Shown here: in pieces, positions 48,001 to 56,994 of the stretch
How the letters are laid out: each line of letters begins with the position of its first letter
How positions within the stretch are numbered: position 1 is the stretch's first letter
NCBI GenBank assembly: GCA_041392845.1
Contig: JAWKLG010000015.1
Location: 110,362-174,361, forward strand
From: JAGQWW01 sp041392845
Lineage (GTDB): Bacteria; Bacteroidota; Bacteroidia; Chitinophagales; Saprospiraceae
Reading direction: 5' to 3'
Length of the DNA stretch: 64,000 bases
The notes under the pieces: generated by a model
What the model saw: the letters and a program-made list of their open reading frames with translations, nothing else
What the model was told of the DNA's origin: nothing
The model's database searches: none
Made by a program: the position numbers and the translations under genes

Positions 48001-50915
48001 CTGCTAATAGCGTTTGTGGACCTGTAGCAGATACCCTTACTTGTATTGCTGCTAGCTGTCCGCCAGTTATGCTGAATATTGAGCCAATTGGTCCTTTCTG
48101 TGACGATGGAAACGGCACCCCTGTTCCGTTAAATGCAGTAGTTTCGGGAGGAACCGGACTAGGAACATTCACCTGGACTGGTCCTGGGGTAAATGCTAAC
48201 AATGAATTTGATCCGAACGCACCAGCTGTTATTGCTGGTTCAGTAAATAGAATCAGGGTTACCTACCTTGAGGACAACTGTACCTTCAATGCTTCATTTG
48301 ATGTAGTTGTTAATCCACAACCAAGTTCAACCTTCCAGGTAACAGGACCCATTTGTATTACCGATGTTTCTACTTTAGAATATTTGGGTAATCCAAATCC
48401 AAATGCTACATACACTTGGAATCTTGATGGTGGAACTCCTGCTTCCATAACAGGACCTGGTCCTCATGATATTAGTTGGGGAACCTCTGGTTCAAAATCA
48501 ATTTCCTTGATTGTGGAGGCAAATAATTGTCCTTCGGAAGAAACGGTTATTCCTGTTCGAGTAGATACATTATTGGCTCCACCTGTAATCAGTTGTAATT
48601 CTACAACCAGCACCGTTGATTTCACCTGGAACAATGTTCCCGGAGCAACCAGCTATACTGTGAATTTATTAAATGGTTCCGGAGGAACCTACAACGGTGG
48701 ATTTGGATACAATGTGAATGGAATCACTGTTGGTGACTCTAGTACAATTGAAGTTGTCGCTAATGGACCTACTGTTTGTGGTCCTTCTTCATCCACTTTA
48801 ACCTGTTATGCTGCTCCTTGTCCTCCAATTGAGCTTACCTTGGATCCAATTCCTGATATGTGCTTGTATCCAAACACACTCGCTACCAACCTGAATGACT
48901 TCCTTACCATTACAGGTTCCGTTACAGGAAATCCATCAGTAACATGGGACGGTGGAGGATATGTTACTTTAGGTGGCTCATTCTTTCCTCTTCAAGCTTC
49001 AACAGGTACCCACCCGATTCGCGCTATTGTTGAAGAAAGTGGTTGTACGTTTGAAGTTACAGGTGAAATCGTAGTAAATGCCATTCCTTTGGCTGATATG
49101 ATTGTTGAGCCTATAATCTGTATCGATGATACTTCATCTGTTTTTTTCAACGGACTGGCCGGAACCAATGCAAGTTATTTCTGGGATTTCGGAAATGGAT
49201 TTGATACCTGGTTGCAGGGAGGAGATGCAGGTCCTTTTGCTCTTCAGTGGAATGACCCTGGTTTAGATAGTATTAGCCTGTATATTATTGAAAATGGATG
49301 TATTTCGGATACCGTACAGCGTAATATTGAGATAGTTGACTATTTAACTCCTCCAGTTATCAACTGTGAAGGAGGCGCTACCGATGTGACTTTCTCTTGG
49401 GATACAATTCCAGGCGCAACAGATTATACTGTAGCTGTTGACAACTCACCTTCTGGTGCAAACTTTGTTCCCGGCATAAACTCTTATACTGTAAATACCA
49501 TTCTTCCACTGGATTCTGTAACCATTACACTGACAGTTGGAGATAGTACCTCCCCTTGTGGTCCGGTTACAACAACCCAGACTTGTATCGCTGATGATTG
49601 TCCTTCGGTATTGCTAGCATTTAATCCTGAACCTCCTATATGTCTAGACGCAAATGCTCAAAATGCAGACGTTTCTGACAATGTAGTTATAACAGGAAAC
49701 CTAAGTACAAATGGCACCATCGCATGGACCGGACCTGGTACAAGTCCTGACGGTACATTCAATCCATTTGACGCCGGAATCGGAGTGCATACACTCACTG
49801 TTACCTATGAAGAATTCAATTGTACCTACAATGGCACCATTGATATAACTGTAAATGATCTTCCGATAGCTGATGCAGGACAAGACCAAACATTGACTTG
49901 TAATGCAACTTCAGTTGACCTTGGAGGTAGTGGAAACAACCAAAACCCTTCTACTGTAAGTTACTCCTGGTCCGGAAATGTAACCCAACCCAGTTCAGTA
50001 TTTACTTCAACCACCGAAAATGGTACCTTCACATTGACAGCAACCGATCAAGCAACTGGTTGTGTAAATACAGATGAAGTGGAAGTAATCATTGACAACG
50101 AACCACCAGATTTGGATGCAGCAGTAGAAAACATTTCCTGTTTTGGTAGAAACGACGGTACCATTAATATCAATGGTGTAAGCGGAGGAACTCCTCCTTA
50201 CATGTTTGCTTACAATGGAGGAGCATTAACATCACAGCAGTATTTCAATAATTTGGGACCAGGTTCCCATGAAATTGTTGTTGAAGACTCTAATGGCTGT
50301 ATGGACACCGTTACATTTACCATTAATGAGCCGGACGAATTGAATGTAGAAATTGTAATTGTAACCGGAGAGAACCCTGTTCCTCTTGGAGATAGTATCC
50401 AGATTTCTGCTGTAACCAATTTTGCTCCGGAGTTATTGACCAATGTTAGCTGGACACCTATTGATCAATTCCCTCTTTGTAATGAGGTGAACCTGACCAA
50501 TTGTTTGACTGCATGGGTAACTCCTACCGGACAAACTGTTTATACAGTTCGAATTGAGGCAGGTCCGTGTGCTGCAGAGGATAATTTCCAGTTGAATGTG
50601 AAGAAAATCAGACCGGTTTATATCCCTTCTGCATTTTCTCCAAATCTGGAAGATGGTTTAAATGACGGATTCCAAATATTTGCAGATCCGGAAGTTGCTG
50701 TCAATGTAAAATCATTCCTGATTTTTGACAGATGGGGAGAGGTCGTATTTGAAGCCTATGACTTTGAACCTAGTCTAATGGAAAATCCTGACAATGCCTG
50801 GAACGGTGAATTCCGGGGAAAGAAACTGAATTCAGGAGTGTTCGTTTACTTCGCTGAAATTGAATTCTTTGATGGAATTACTGAAATATTCAAAGGAGAT
50901 GTGACGATTAGATAG
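45061..50915 (+). pseudogene. Second giant adhesin, paralogue of the previous gene, disrupted by a cluster of frameshifts
   Basis: Starts ATG at 45061 with a good signal peptide (to LQAQ) and the shared module (DEPPGCLMCGPV, NNQWIAVIA, NCQNG). Between about 45340 and 46445 the homologous reading jumps between all three frames at least eight times and meets stops near 45355 and 45871. Recognisable pieces in order are VQLLIYDTNQ, NPVSNCF, ATGLTPGEVYWIMIDG, MPVCPGAIANFF, VYGPGAVTICVTPNN, PPTILPPEFICE, NDFPK and FNQAGSYTITYQTALGCDS. From about 46445 to 50915 the frame is clean for some 1490 codons: four composite units, ADAGQDQ module, SprB repeat (CFGRNDGTININ) and CHU_C tail (KIRPVYIPSAFSP). 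Either a recent pseudogene or a stretch of bad consensus sequence; the intact remainder favours sequence error or very recent decay. Confidence 0.85.
46819..49870 (+). repeat. Four tandem composite units of about 250 codons
   Basis: Units start near 46819, 47569, 48329 and 49096, ending near 49870 (spacing 750-774 nt). They have the same internal order as the units of the upstream paralogue (IC..D.S...Y.G, W.F.GG, GPGPH.I.W, C..T...V.F.W, CGP, CPP, W.GPG). The motif corresponding to GGTP...GPGPH recurs in both genes. Confidence 0.85.
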
Positions 50916-50936
50916 TCATACCTTTAAGAAAAAGAG

Positions 50937-50967
50937 GGCTGGCCTGTTATCAGGTCAGCCTTTTTTT
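50937..50967. terminator. Terminator between giant adhesin and marC-like gene
   Basis: A 10-bp stem with one G-T pair (50937-50946 with 50951-50960) has loop ttat and is followed by seven T residues. The T run touches the stop codon of the convergent MarC-family gene. Confidence 0.85.
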
Positions 50968-51595
50968 ATACCAAACTTTTTACAAGCGATACTATTCCCA
51001 TTATAATGGTTTGAATACCAATTGCCATTACGATGAAACCCATGATTCTGGATACTGCTTTGAGTCCACCTTCTCCCATTAACTTGTATAAATAAGGTGA
51101 AGCCCGAAGTACCAGGTAAACTAAAAACCCTGTAACCACTACAACCCCTGCAACTACAAATCTGGCATCCCATGCCTGATGTTCTGAAAACAGGCCAATT
51201 AACAAAGAAATGGATCCTGGTCCGGAAAGCATTGGCATTGCCATAGGTGAAAAGGAAATGTCCTCCTTTTCCAAAGCTTCTTCTCTTACTTTTTTATCCA
51301 GACCTCGCTTAGATTCAAATTTACCACCCAGCAAACTAAAGCCTGAACTCAAAATCACTAATCCCCCGGCAATTCGCATTGCATTGATACTGATACCAAA
51401 GAAACTCAGGATCAATGTACCTGCAAAGAAGAAACTCAATAAAATCAATACAAAGTACAGACTGGTATGAATGGCTGTTTTATCCCTTTCTGCAGGAGTA
51501 TAATCTGGAGTAAGTGATAAAAAAACCGGTACAGCCCCAATTGGATTTACAACTGAAAACAACGAAGCCAAAACTGCAATAAACAACTCTGCCAT
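50966..51595 (-). CDS. MarC family integral membrane protein
   Basis: A 209-residue inner-membrane protein with six predicted helices. The family start is LFSVVNPIGAVPVFLSLTP (about 12-30), with a conserved central FSPMAMPMLSGPGSI. The MarC/UPF0056 family was once linked to multiple antibiotic resistance, but that link was withdrawn and the function is unknown. It is a single gene on the minus strand with its own -7 box. Confidence 0.92.
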   Translation of the reverse strand: MAELFIAVLASLFSVVNPIGAVPVFLSLTPDYTPAERDKTAIHTSLYFVLILLSFFFAGTLILSFFGISINAMRIAGGLVILSSGFSLLGGKFESKRGLDKKVREEALEKEDISFSPMAMPMLSGPGSISLLIGLFSEHQAWDARFVVAGVVVVTGFLVYLVLRASPYLYKLMGEGGLKAVSRIMGFIVMAIGIQTIIMGIVSLVKSLV

Positions 51596-51618
51596 AAATA
51601 ATTCTGAATTTAGCAGTG

Positions 51619-51626
51619 CAAAACTA
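51619..51626 (-). promoter_or_regulatory. Predicted -7 promoter box of the marC-like gene
   Basis: Minus-strand TAGTTTTG is an exact consensus match about 24 nt before the ATG at 51595. Confidence 0.4.
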
Positions 51627-51667
51627 TAATTTTAGAATTTTATTTTCCACATAGACGTAAATAATTA

Positions 51668-51704
51668 AAAAAGGTGACAAAAGTTTAACTCTTGTCACCT
51701 TTTT
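51668..51704 (-). terminator. Terminator of the metallophosphoesterase gene
   Basis: A 13-bp stem (51668-51680 with 51692-51704, core ggtgacaa) is followed on the minus strand by a T tract, 24 nt after the stop codon at 51728. Confidence 0.88.
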
Positions 51705-51727
51705 CAGGAAAATATTTCAAGTTGATT

Positions 51728-53650
51728 TTACTCAACTAAAACCTTATACCTTTGCAGCACCTTTTCTCCTTGTTTAATTACTAAAAGATATTTACCCGGA
51801 GGTACCTGTTTACATTCTAATCGTTCTGTATAACTTCCGGGATTCATCACATCAAAATCCCATTTCATAACTTCTCCTTTTAAGCTTATCAACCTCGCAA
51901 AACAAACACCATGTCCCGGCACATCAAAATGAATTAAAATATCATTGCCTTCGCCCATTCTAACAGAAGGAGGAACATTTTTTCTCAAGGCTCCTGGCAT
52001 ACCCTTATTTTCCATCTTTCTCCTCTTGGCATCATACCCGTTACCTGTATTAGTACTTTGACCGTTTACAATTTGCTTCAATCTGTAATTAACATATTTG
52101 CCGGAATTCAATTCAGCAAACCCCCGATCTACATAAGAATAATCATTTTTCAATTGACTTTTCCCCTCTACAACATCTACCAATTCATATTCACTGTTGT
52201 CAATAGACCTGAGTAATTCATATTTCAAAACCTCTGGTTCATTTACACTTTGCCAGGTTACTTTGATATCTCCTCCAATTCTTTTTACTGTAAAATCAAG
52301 AATTTGGAAGCCCACTTCAATTTCAGGTTCTTCATCCTCTCCTCTGCTCGCAAATGTACCTTCTTCTGAAAACTCCTCTGCAAAGAGGTCTTCTCTGTCT
52401 TTGGGAATGGAAATAACATCACCTGTTGGTGGATTCCAAACATTTAAACCAAGAGGAGCTTCGAAAATATTGTTTGGGTCTATTTTCTTGACGTAATCTG
52501 CTCCATCTGTTTTGACAAATCTAATTTCGATTCCATCTTGTCCTACAAAAATCCAATGGAAACAATTAAAAGATCCTGAAGCCCTGGTCCAAACTTTGTC
52601 ATCATCATTTCTTCTTAAGGGAGCGCCCCAGCAGCCTTCTCCGATATAGACTGTCCCACTTAAATCATCTCTAATGAAACCTTCATCGCTTCCTTCTTCA
52701 GAACTTGGCCTAATCGGATAGGTAGATTTAACAACGTGGGCGTCAGACTCAATTGCTAATTGCAATCCGTAGTTGTAAAAGATTTTTGACCAGTTTTCCC
52801 ATTGATCATTCTTCGACTCTTTGACCCTGGTATGAGGCATGGTCGAAATATGATACTGAGCGAATTTCCATAAAACATGAGGATTTTCAGCCAGGTCCTT
52901 TTGTAACCACAGTTTTTGATCTCCCCCGCTGGCTATCATTGAATTTAAGGTATAAATCCTCAAAAGGTCTTCACCAAAGGTGAGTGCATAAGTGATGTCT
53001 TTGTCTTGAACATCAAATAACTCTATAATGGTTCTATTCGAATATTCGTGGTTTCCCCTGGCTACAACAATTGGATACATTCTTCCATCATCGGATATTG
53101 TATTTTGCCAATCATCAAACCAATCTTTCCATTCTTGATCGCTATCATTTTCAGTAAAATCACCCCCAAACATTACAAAATGTGGCCGAAGTTTAGCTAC
53201 CAGCTTATTGGCATCAATTCGAGCATCTCTATGATTTCTGGAATCTGAACCTGCAATTATGGAAAGTCTTTCTGTATTTTTATTAGGGGTTGTTTTAAAG
53301 GAATAAACCCTGCTTACACCTTCTGTATCCTGAATCATAAAATAATAAACCGTATTTGGTCGAAGCCCGGCAAGTCTTACAAAATGATTGCTCATTCCTT
53401 TAAAATTGTAAACTTGATCAGGCAATTTGGAAAAGGCGAATTTTTCAGGGATTGGACCAGGATTCACTACATCGTAAAACAACTTTCCTCCACTACCAGT
53501 AATTTGATCCCAGCCGACAATCATAGTTGTCGAAGGGTCGTCTTGCCAGGTAAGTCGAAACCTTCCCGTCTTGGAGAAAGTTTGCTGCCAGGTAAGAAGT
53601 CCTACAAAAAGGACAAACCAAATTTTTAGTGAATCTTTGTTGTTCAACAC
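51728..53650 (-). CDS. Secreted purple-acid-phosphatase-like metallophosphoesterase with probable T9SS tail
   Basis: No ATG precedes the hydrophobic signal segment, so the start is uncertain. I prefer GTG at 53650 (TTG at 53647 is also possible; a longer frame opens with TTG at 53722). This gives about 640 residues: signal segment (IWFVLFVGLLTW), a fibronectin-like PAP N-terminal domain (TMIVGWDQITG, LRPNTVYYFMIQD), then a calcineurin-like phosphoesterase domain. Metal motifs in order are GSDSR, GGDFTEND, RGNHE, QYHIS and SDAHV. The last 70 residues (ending GKYLLVIKQGEKVLQRYKVLVE-like strands) resemble a sorting tail. It is likely an extracellular phosphomonoesterase or diesterase; the substrate is unknown. 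Confidence 0.82.
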   Translation of the reverse strand: MLNNKDSLKIWFVLFVGLLTWQQTFSKTGRFRLTWQDDPSTTMIVGWDQITGSGGKLFYDVVNPGPIPEKFAFSKLPDQVYNFKGMSNHFVRLAGLRPNTVYYFMIQDTEGVSRVYSFKTTPNKNTERLSIIAGSDSRNHRDARIDANKLVAKLRPHFVMFGGDFTENDSDQEWKDWFDDWQNTISDDGRMYPIVVARGNHEYSNRTIIELFDVQDKDITYALTFGEDLLRIYTLNSMIASGGDQKLWLQKDLAENPHVLWKFAQYHISTMPHTRVKESKNDQWENWSKIFYNYGLQLAIESDAHVVKSTYPIRPSSEEGSDEGFIRDDLSGTVYIGEGCWGAPLRRNDDDKVWTRASGSFNCFHWIFVGQDGIEIRFVKTDGADYVKKIDPNNIFEAPLGLNVWNPPTGDVISIPKDREDLFAEEFSEEGTFASRGEDEEPEIEVGFQILDFTVKRIGGDIKVTWQSVNEPEVLKYELLRSIDNSEYELVDVVEGKSQLKNDYSYVDRGFAELNSGKYVNYRLKQIVNGQSTNTGNGYDAKRRKMENKGMPGALRKNVPPSVRMGEGNDILIHFDVPGHGVCFARLISLKGEVMKWDFDVMNPGSYTERLECKQVPPGKYLLVIKQGEKVLQRYKVLVE

Positions 53651-53815
53651 AGGGATTTTTCTGCTATCCTTAAAATACGGTGGAATGGAAATTAGGTTTG
53701 GGTTCTGATTTCCAAATTCCAAACAATTAAACTAAAGGTACCACTCCTTTTATTGTATAACGCTACTTATTTCTTGAGGAAAACCTCAACTTTGTTTATC
53801 CAAATCCAAGATACA

Positions 53816-54421
53816 ATGTTAAATCAAAAAAAGTATTATATTTTATACAAACCCTACGGTTACTTATGTCAATTTACCCAGGAAACCGAAAAACATTTGT
53901 GCCTTGCAGATTTAAACATGAATATTCCGAAAAACGTGTTCCCTGTAGGCAGACTGGATAAAGATTCTGAAGGTCTTATCATTTTAAGTAGCGATGGAAA
54001 ATTAAATCACCGACTCCTTGATCCACAATACCAACACAGAAGAACCTATCTGGTTCAGGTTGAAGGAGATATAACCCAGGATGCTATTGACCAACTTGAA
54101 AGAGGAATAGAAATAAAATTAAAAAACAGAAGCTACAAGACCCTCCCTGCAAAAGCAAAGAAAATTGATATCCCTGAAAACATCCCTCCAAGAAATCCAC
54201 CTATCCGATTTAGAAAAGCTATTCCAACCAGTTGGCTTGAACTAGAATTAAAAGAAGGTAAAAACCGACAGGTCAGGAAAATGTGTGCCGGCACAGGATT
54301 TCCGGTTTTGAGATTGATAAGAAAAAGCATCGAAGGCTTGCAAGGAACAGATCTTGAACCCGGACAATACAGAGAATTGACTCTTGAAACGATTCAAAAC
54401 TCCTTAGGGTTAAAACTTTAA
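53816..54421 (+). CDS. rRNA pseudouridine synthase, RsuA/RluE type without S4 domain
   Basis: Isomerises a uridine in rRNA (RluE acts on 23S U2457 in E. coli). It has 201 residues from the ATG at 53816 (MLNQKKYYILYKPYG). The catalytic Asp is in GRLDKDSEGLIIL. KPYGYLCQF and KEGKNRQVRKMCAGTGFPVLRL are family motifs. The absent S4 domain and short length fit RluE better than RsuA or RluB. Its stop overlaps the convergent proline dehydrogenase stop by 4 bp. Confidence 0.92.
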   Translation: MLNQKKYYILYKPYGYLCQFTQETEKHLCLADLNMNIPKNVFPVGRLDKDSEGLIILSSDGKLNHRLLDPQYQHRRTYLVQVEGDITQDAIDQLERGIEIKLKNRSYKTLPAKAKKIDIPENIPPRNPPIRFRKAIPTSWLELELKEGKNRQVRKMCAGTGFPVLRLIRKSIEGLQGTDLEPGQYRELTLETIQNSLGLKL

Positions 54422-55680
54422 TTCAATCCCCTTCTTCTCAATTCTTTTATTACAAGTGATAATTCTCTTGACATATCACCTGTAACGGAAGAGTTTTCCT
54501 GGGCGCGTCTAATCAGATAGGGAACTACCTCTCTAACGGGACCATAAGGAACATATTTAGCCACATTGAATCCAGCCTTAGCGAGATTGAAAGTAATATT
54601 GTCACTCATTCCATAAAGCTGGCAAAATTGCATATGGGGATGATTGCGAGGGATCTTATTGGATTCTATCAACCGCGCCATCAATAAACTCGACTCAGCG
54701 TTATGGGTAGCGTTGCAACAAGAAATTAATTCATAATTTTCAATACAGAATTTCAAAGCCGTATTGTAATCGTGATCCGTATGAGCTTTGTCTTTATGAA
54801 TAGGTGACGGGTAACCTTTATCTTCAGCTCTATCTCTTTCTTTATCCATGTAAGCCCCACGAACCAATTTAGCTCCAAAAAAGTAGCCCGCACTTTTTGC
54901 CTTATTGAAAGACTCCATCAGGTATTTTAACCTGTCAGTTCTGTACATCTGGAATGTATTGAATACAATGGCAGACTCTGTATTGTAACGCTGCATCATC
55001 ATATTCACCAATTGATCTAAAGCGGCCTGAATCCAGGATTCCTCTGCATCGAAATAGATGGAAACATTCTTTTCTTTTGCTACATAACAAACCGAATCCA
55101 TTCTCTTAAGTACATTCTTATACTCATCTTCTTCGTCAGAGCTAAGTTCCAATCCTTTTGAAATTTTTTCTAAGAGGGCAAACCTTGCCATCCCAGTTAT
55201 TTTTGAACTTACAACGGCAACGTTATCATTATGTGAAGCAAACTCAAGTGCTCTGATGGTTTCATTCATAGTGTGATTGAAATCAGTTTCAGATTCCTTT
55301 GCTTCTGCGCCAAAGTCTAGAACCGTATTGGTGTTTTGCGCAGCCAATTTTTCTACCGTCTTCTCTGTTTCCAATAATGTAGTGCCACCACAGAATTGTT
55401 GATAAATGGTATTTTTTACAATACTTTCAACAAATGGCAAATGCATTTTAATAGCAGCAAGACCAAGCTTAGATCCAATTCCCACCAACCAATATTTATT
55501 CATGAGGCCAAAAAGCCAGGCTGCTTTTTTCAGTTCATCATCAGATTTGCCTGCAAAGGCAACCTTGGTATTCTCAAAATCGATTTGAGAAAGATCCATT
55601 CCTATTGTGCTATTTACTATTTCTTCCAATTCTTTGATTTTTTCCGGTACGGGCTTCCCTAATTTTTCCATATCTCCCAT
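54418..55680 (-). CDS. Proline dehydrogenase
   Basis: FAD enzyme oxidising proline to pyrroline-5-carboxylate. At 420 residues it is monofunctional, lacking the aldehyde dehydrogenase part of PutA. The TIM-barrel motifs are FDAEESWIQAALDQL, GAKLVRGAYMDKERDRA (substrate and FAD contacts), FCIENYELISCCNATHN and the closing YLIRRAQENSS. Its start overlaps the end of aroE by up to 22 bp (ATG at 55680 or 55671), so the two are translationally linked. It is the last gene of a three-gene operon with no obvious shared pathway. Confidence 0.93.
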   Translation of the reverse strand: MGDMEKLGKPVPEKIKELEEIVNSTIGMDLSQIDFENTKVAFAGKSDDELKKAAWLFGLMNKYWLVGIGSKLGLAAIKMHLPFVESIVKNTIYQQFCGGTTLLETEKTVEKLAAQNTNTVLDFGAEAKESETDFNHTMNETIRALEFASHNDNVAVVSSKITGMARFALLEKISKGLELSSDEEDEYKNVLKRMDSVCYVAKEKNVSIYFDAEESWIQAALDQLVNMMMQRYNTESAIVFNTFQMYRTDRLKYLMESFNKAKSAGYFFGAKLVRGAYMDKERDRAEDKGYPSPIHKDKAHTDHDYNTALKFCIENYELISCCNATHNAESSLLMARLIESNKIPRNHPHMQFCQLYGMSDNITFNLAKAGFNVAKYVPYGPVREVVPYLIRRAQENSSVTGDMSRELSLVIKELRRRGLN

Positions 55681-56429
55681 GATTTTTCTGCCTGCAAAGT
55701 AAGCATTTCAAAACCATTCTTTACAGTACAATTATTAGCTTCTCCTTTTTGTAAAAATAAAGTTTTTTCCGGATTGTAAACCAAATCATAAAGAATATGA
55801 TCCTCGTTTAATAAATGATAAGGTAACAGCGGACATTTAGCTATTTCAGGACTCATACCCAAAGGTGTGGTATTGACAATCAGGCTGGTATTCCGCATTA
55901 AAATTGAATCAATTTCCTGATAAGCAATTTGATTTTGATCAGGATTTCTGGAAACAAAAATCACTTCAAACCCAAGCTTCTTTAAAACATGGTAAACAGC
56001 CTTTGAAGCACCTCCGGTTCCCAAAACTAGTGCTTTGCCATTTTTTTTATTTTTTAAAAAAGGCACAAGAGATTCCTCAAAGCCGCAAGCATCTGTATTA
56101 TGACCTATTAACCGGCCATTTTTAAATTGAATACAATTTACGGCACCAATCATTGCTGCCTCATCAGATAAGCTGTCCAAAAATGGTATTATCCTCTCCT
56201 TGAAAGGAATGGTGACATTCAGTCCTCGAAGATTAGGGAATTCTTGGAGTAAGGCAGGAAATTCGCGGTCAAAATCTTTTAGTGGAAATGCAGTATACAG
56301 ATGATCGTTTAATCCAAGGGAATTAAACTTATTAGAAAAGTATCTTGAAGAAAAGGAATGACTTAAGGGGTATCCAATAAGCCCATACAAAAATGGAATG
56401 CTTTTAATATCGAACTTAATCTCCTTCAA
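55659..56429 (-). CDS. aroE: Shikimate dehydrogenase
   Basis: Reduces 3-dehydroshikimate to shikimate with NADPH in aromatic amino acid synthesis. It has up to 256 residues. Motifs are IGYPLSHSFS (substrate), NVTIPFKE (catalytic Lys), HNTDACGF (catalytic Asp), the nucleotide loop LGTGGASKAV and NTTPLGMSP. There is no ATG before these: the open frame starts at TTG 56429, and TTG 56390, directly before YGLIGYPLSHS, is an alternative. It overlaps the SRPBCC gene by 14 bp if the first is used. Confidence 0.93.
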   Translation of the reverse strand: MKEIKFDIKSIPFLYGLIGYPLSHSFSSRYFSNKFNSLGLNDHLYTAFPLKDFDREFPALLQEFPNLRGLNVTIPFKERIIPFLDSLSDEAAMIGAVNCIQFKNGRLIGHNTDACGFEESLVPFLKNKKNGKALVLGTGGASKAVYHVLKKLGFEVIFVSRNPDQNQIAYQEIDSILMRNTSLIVNTTPLGMSPEIAKCPLLPYHLLNEDHILYDLVYNPEKTLFLQKGEANNCTVKNGFEMLTLQAEKSWEIWKN

Positions 56430-56871
56430 TTTCCGTCAATTCTTCTATGGCATCCTTCAACTTTTCAAGGTCTTCTTTTAAGCGTTTTTCAGTTTGCCCT
56501 TTGAACAAGCCTCCAATGAGCTTCATAAAAAAACCTTTCATTTCCATCTCAGTAACCACCTTAAGTTTGGTTGATTTTTCACCGGAGGGTTGGAGGTAAT
56601 TGTAGATGTTCATGTCAAAATGATCGCTGGTATAGGAAGCGGTCATTTCTTCATTTTCTACATTGGTAAGCACCGTTTCAATCATTTCGATTTGACGGCC
56701 TTTTTCATCATAAATGTGACGAGAAACAGAACCGGGTTCCCCTTCTTCACCACTAATATGTTCCATTCGGACGAAATTGGTCAACCATAAAGGTAAGTTT
56801 TCAGGATCCATCATAAAATCATAGACGACGGACGGTGGTTGATCTATTTCTATTGAATGCTCGATTTTCAT
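56416..56871 (-). CDS. SRPBCC (START/polyketide cyclase-like) family protein
   Basis: A 151-residue cytoplasmic hydrophobic-ligand-binding fold. It starts MKIEHSIEIDQPPSVVYDFM, has the strand pair EMTASYTSDHFDMNIYNYL and TKLKVVTEMEMKGF, and a long C-terminal helix (KRLKEDLEKLKDAIEEL). The ligand and role cannot be read. It is the first gene of the operon with aroE and proline dehydrogenase and carries the promoter. Confidence 0.82.
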   Translation of the reverse strand: MKIEHSIEIDQPPSVVYDFMMDPENLPLWLTNFVRMEHISGEEGEPGSVSRHIYDEKGRQIEMIETVLTNVENEEMTASYTSDHFDMNIYNYLQPSGEKSTKLKVVTEMEMKGFFMKLIGGLFKGQTEKRLKEDLEKLKDAIEELTEIEGD

Positions 56872-56943
56872 TTTTTATAAGTTTCTCAATTTGCCTGGTG
56901 CGATTAGAAGTATTACAAAATAAATAAATTTATGCACCTCCCG

Positions 56944-56951
56944 CAAAATTA
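56944..56951 (-). promoter_or_regulatory. Predicted -7 box of the SRPBCC-aroE-proline dehydrogenase operon
   Basis: Minus-strand TAATTTTG is an exact match. The implied leader is about 65 nt before the ATG at 56871. Confidence 0.45.
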
Positions 56952-56994
56952 AGCAGAAATCCAGAAAAATTAATTGAAAAGGAAAAGGTTTACG

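Noticed and set aside
50966..51595. Antibiotic resistance role for the MarC-family gene
   Set aside because: The historical link of this family to resistance was not upheld, and nothing in the context supports it.
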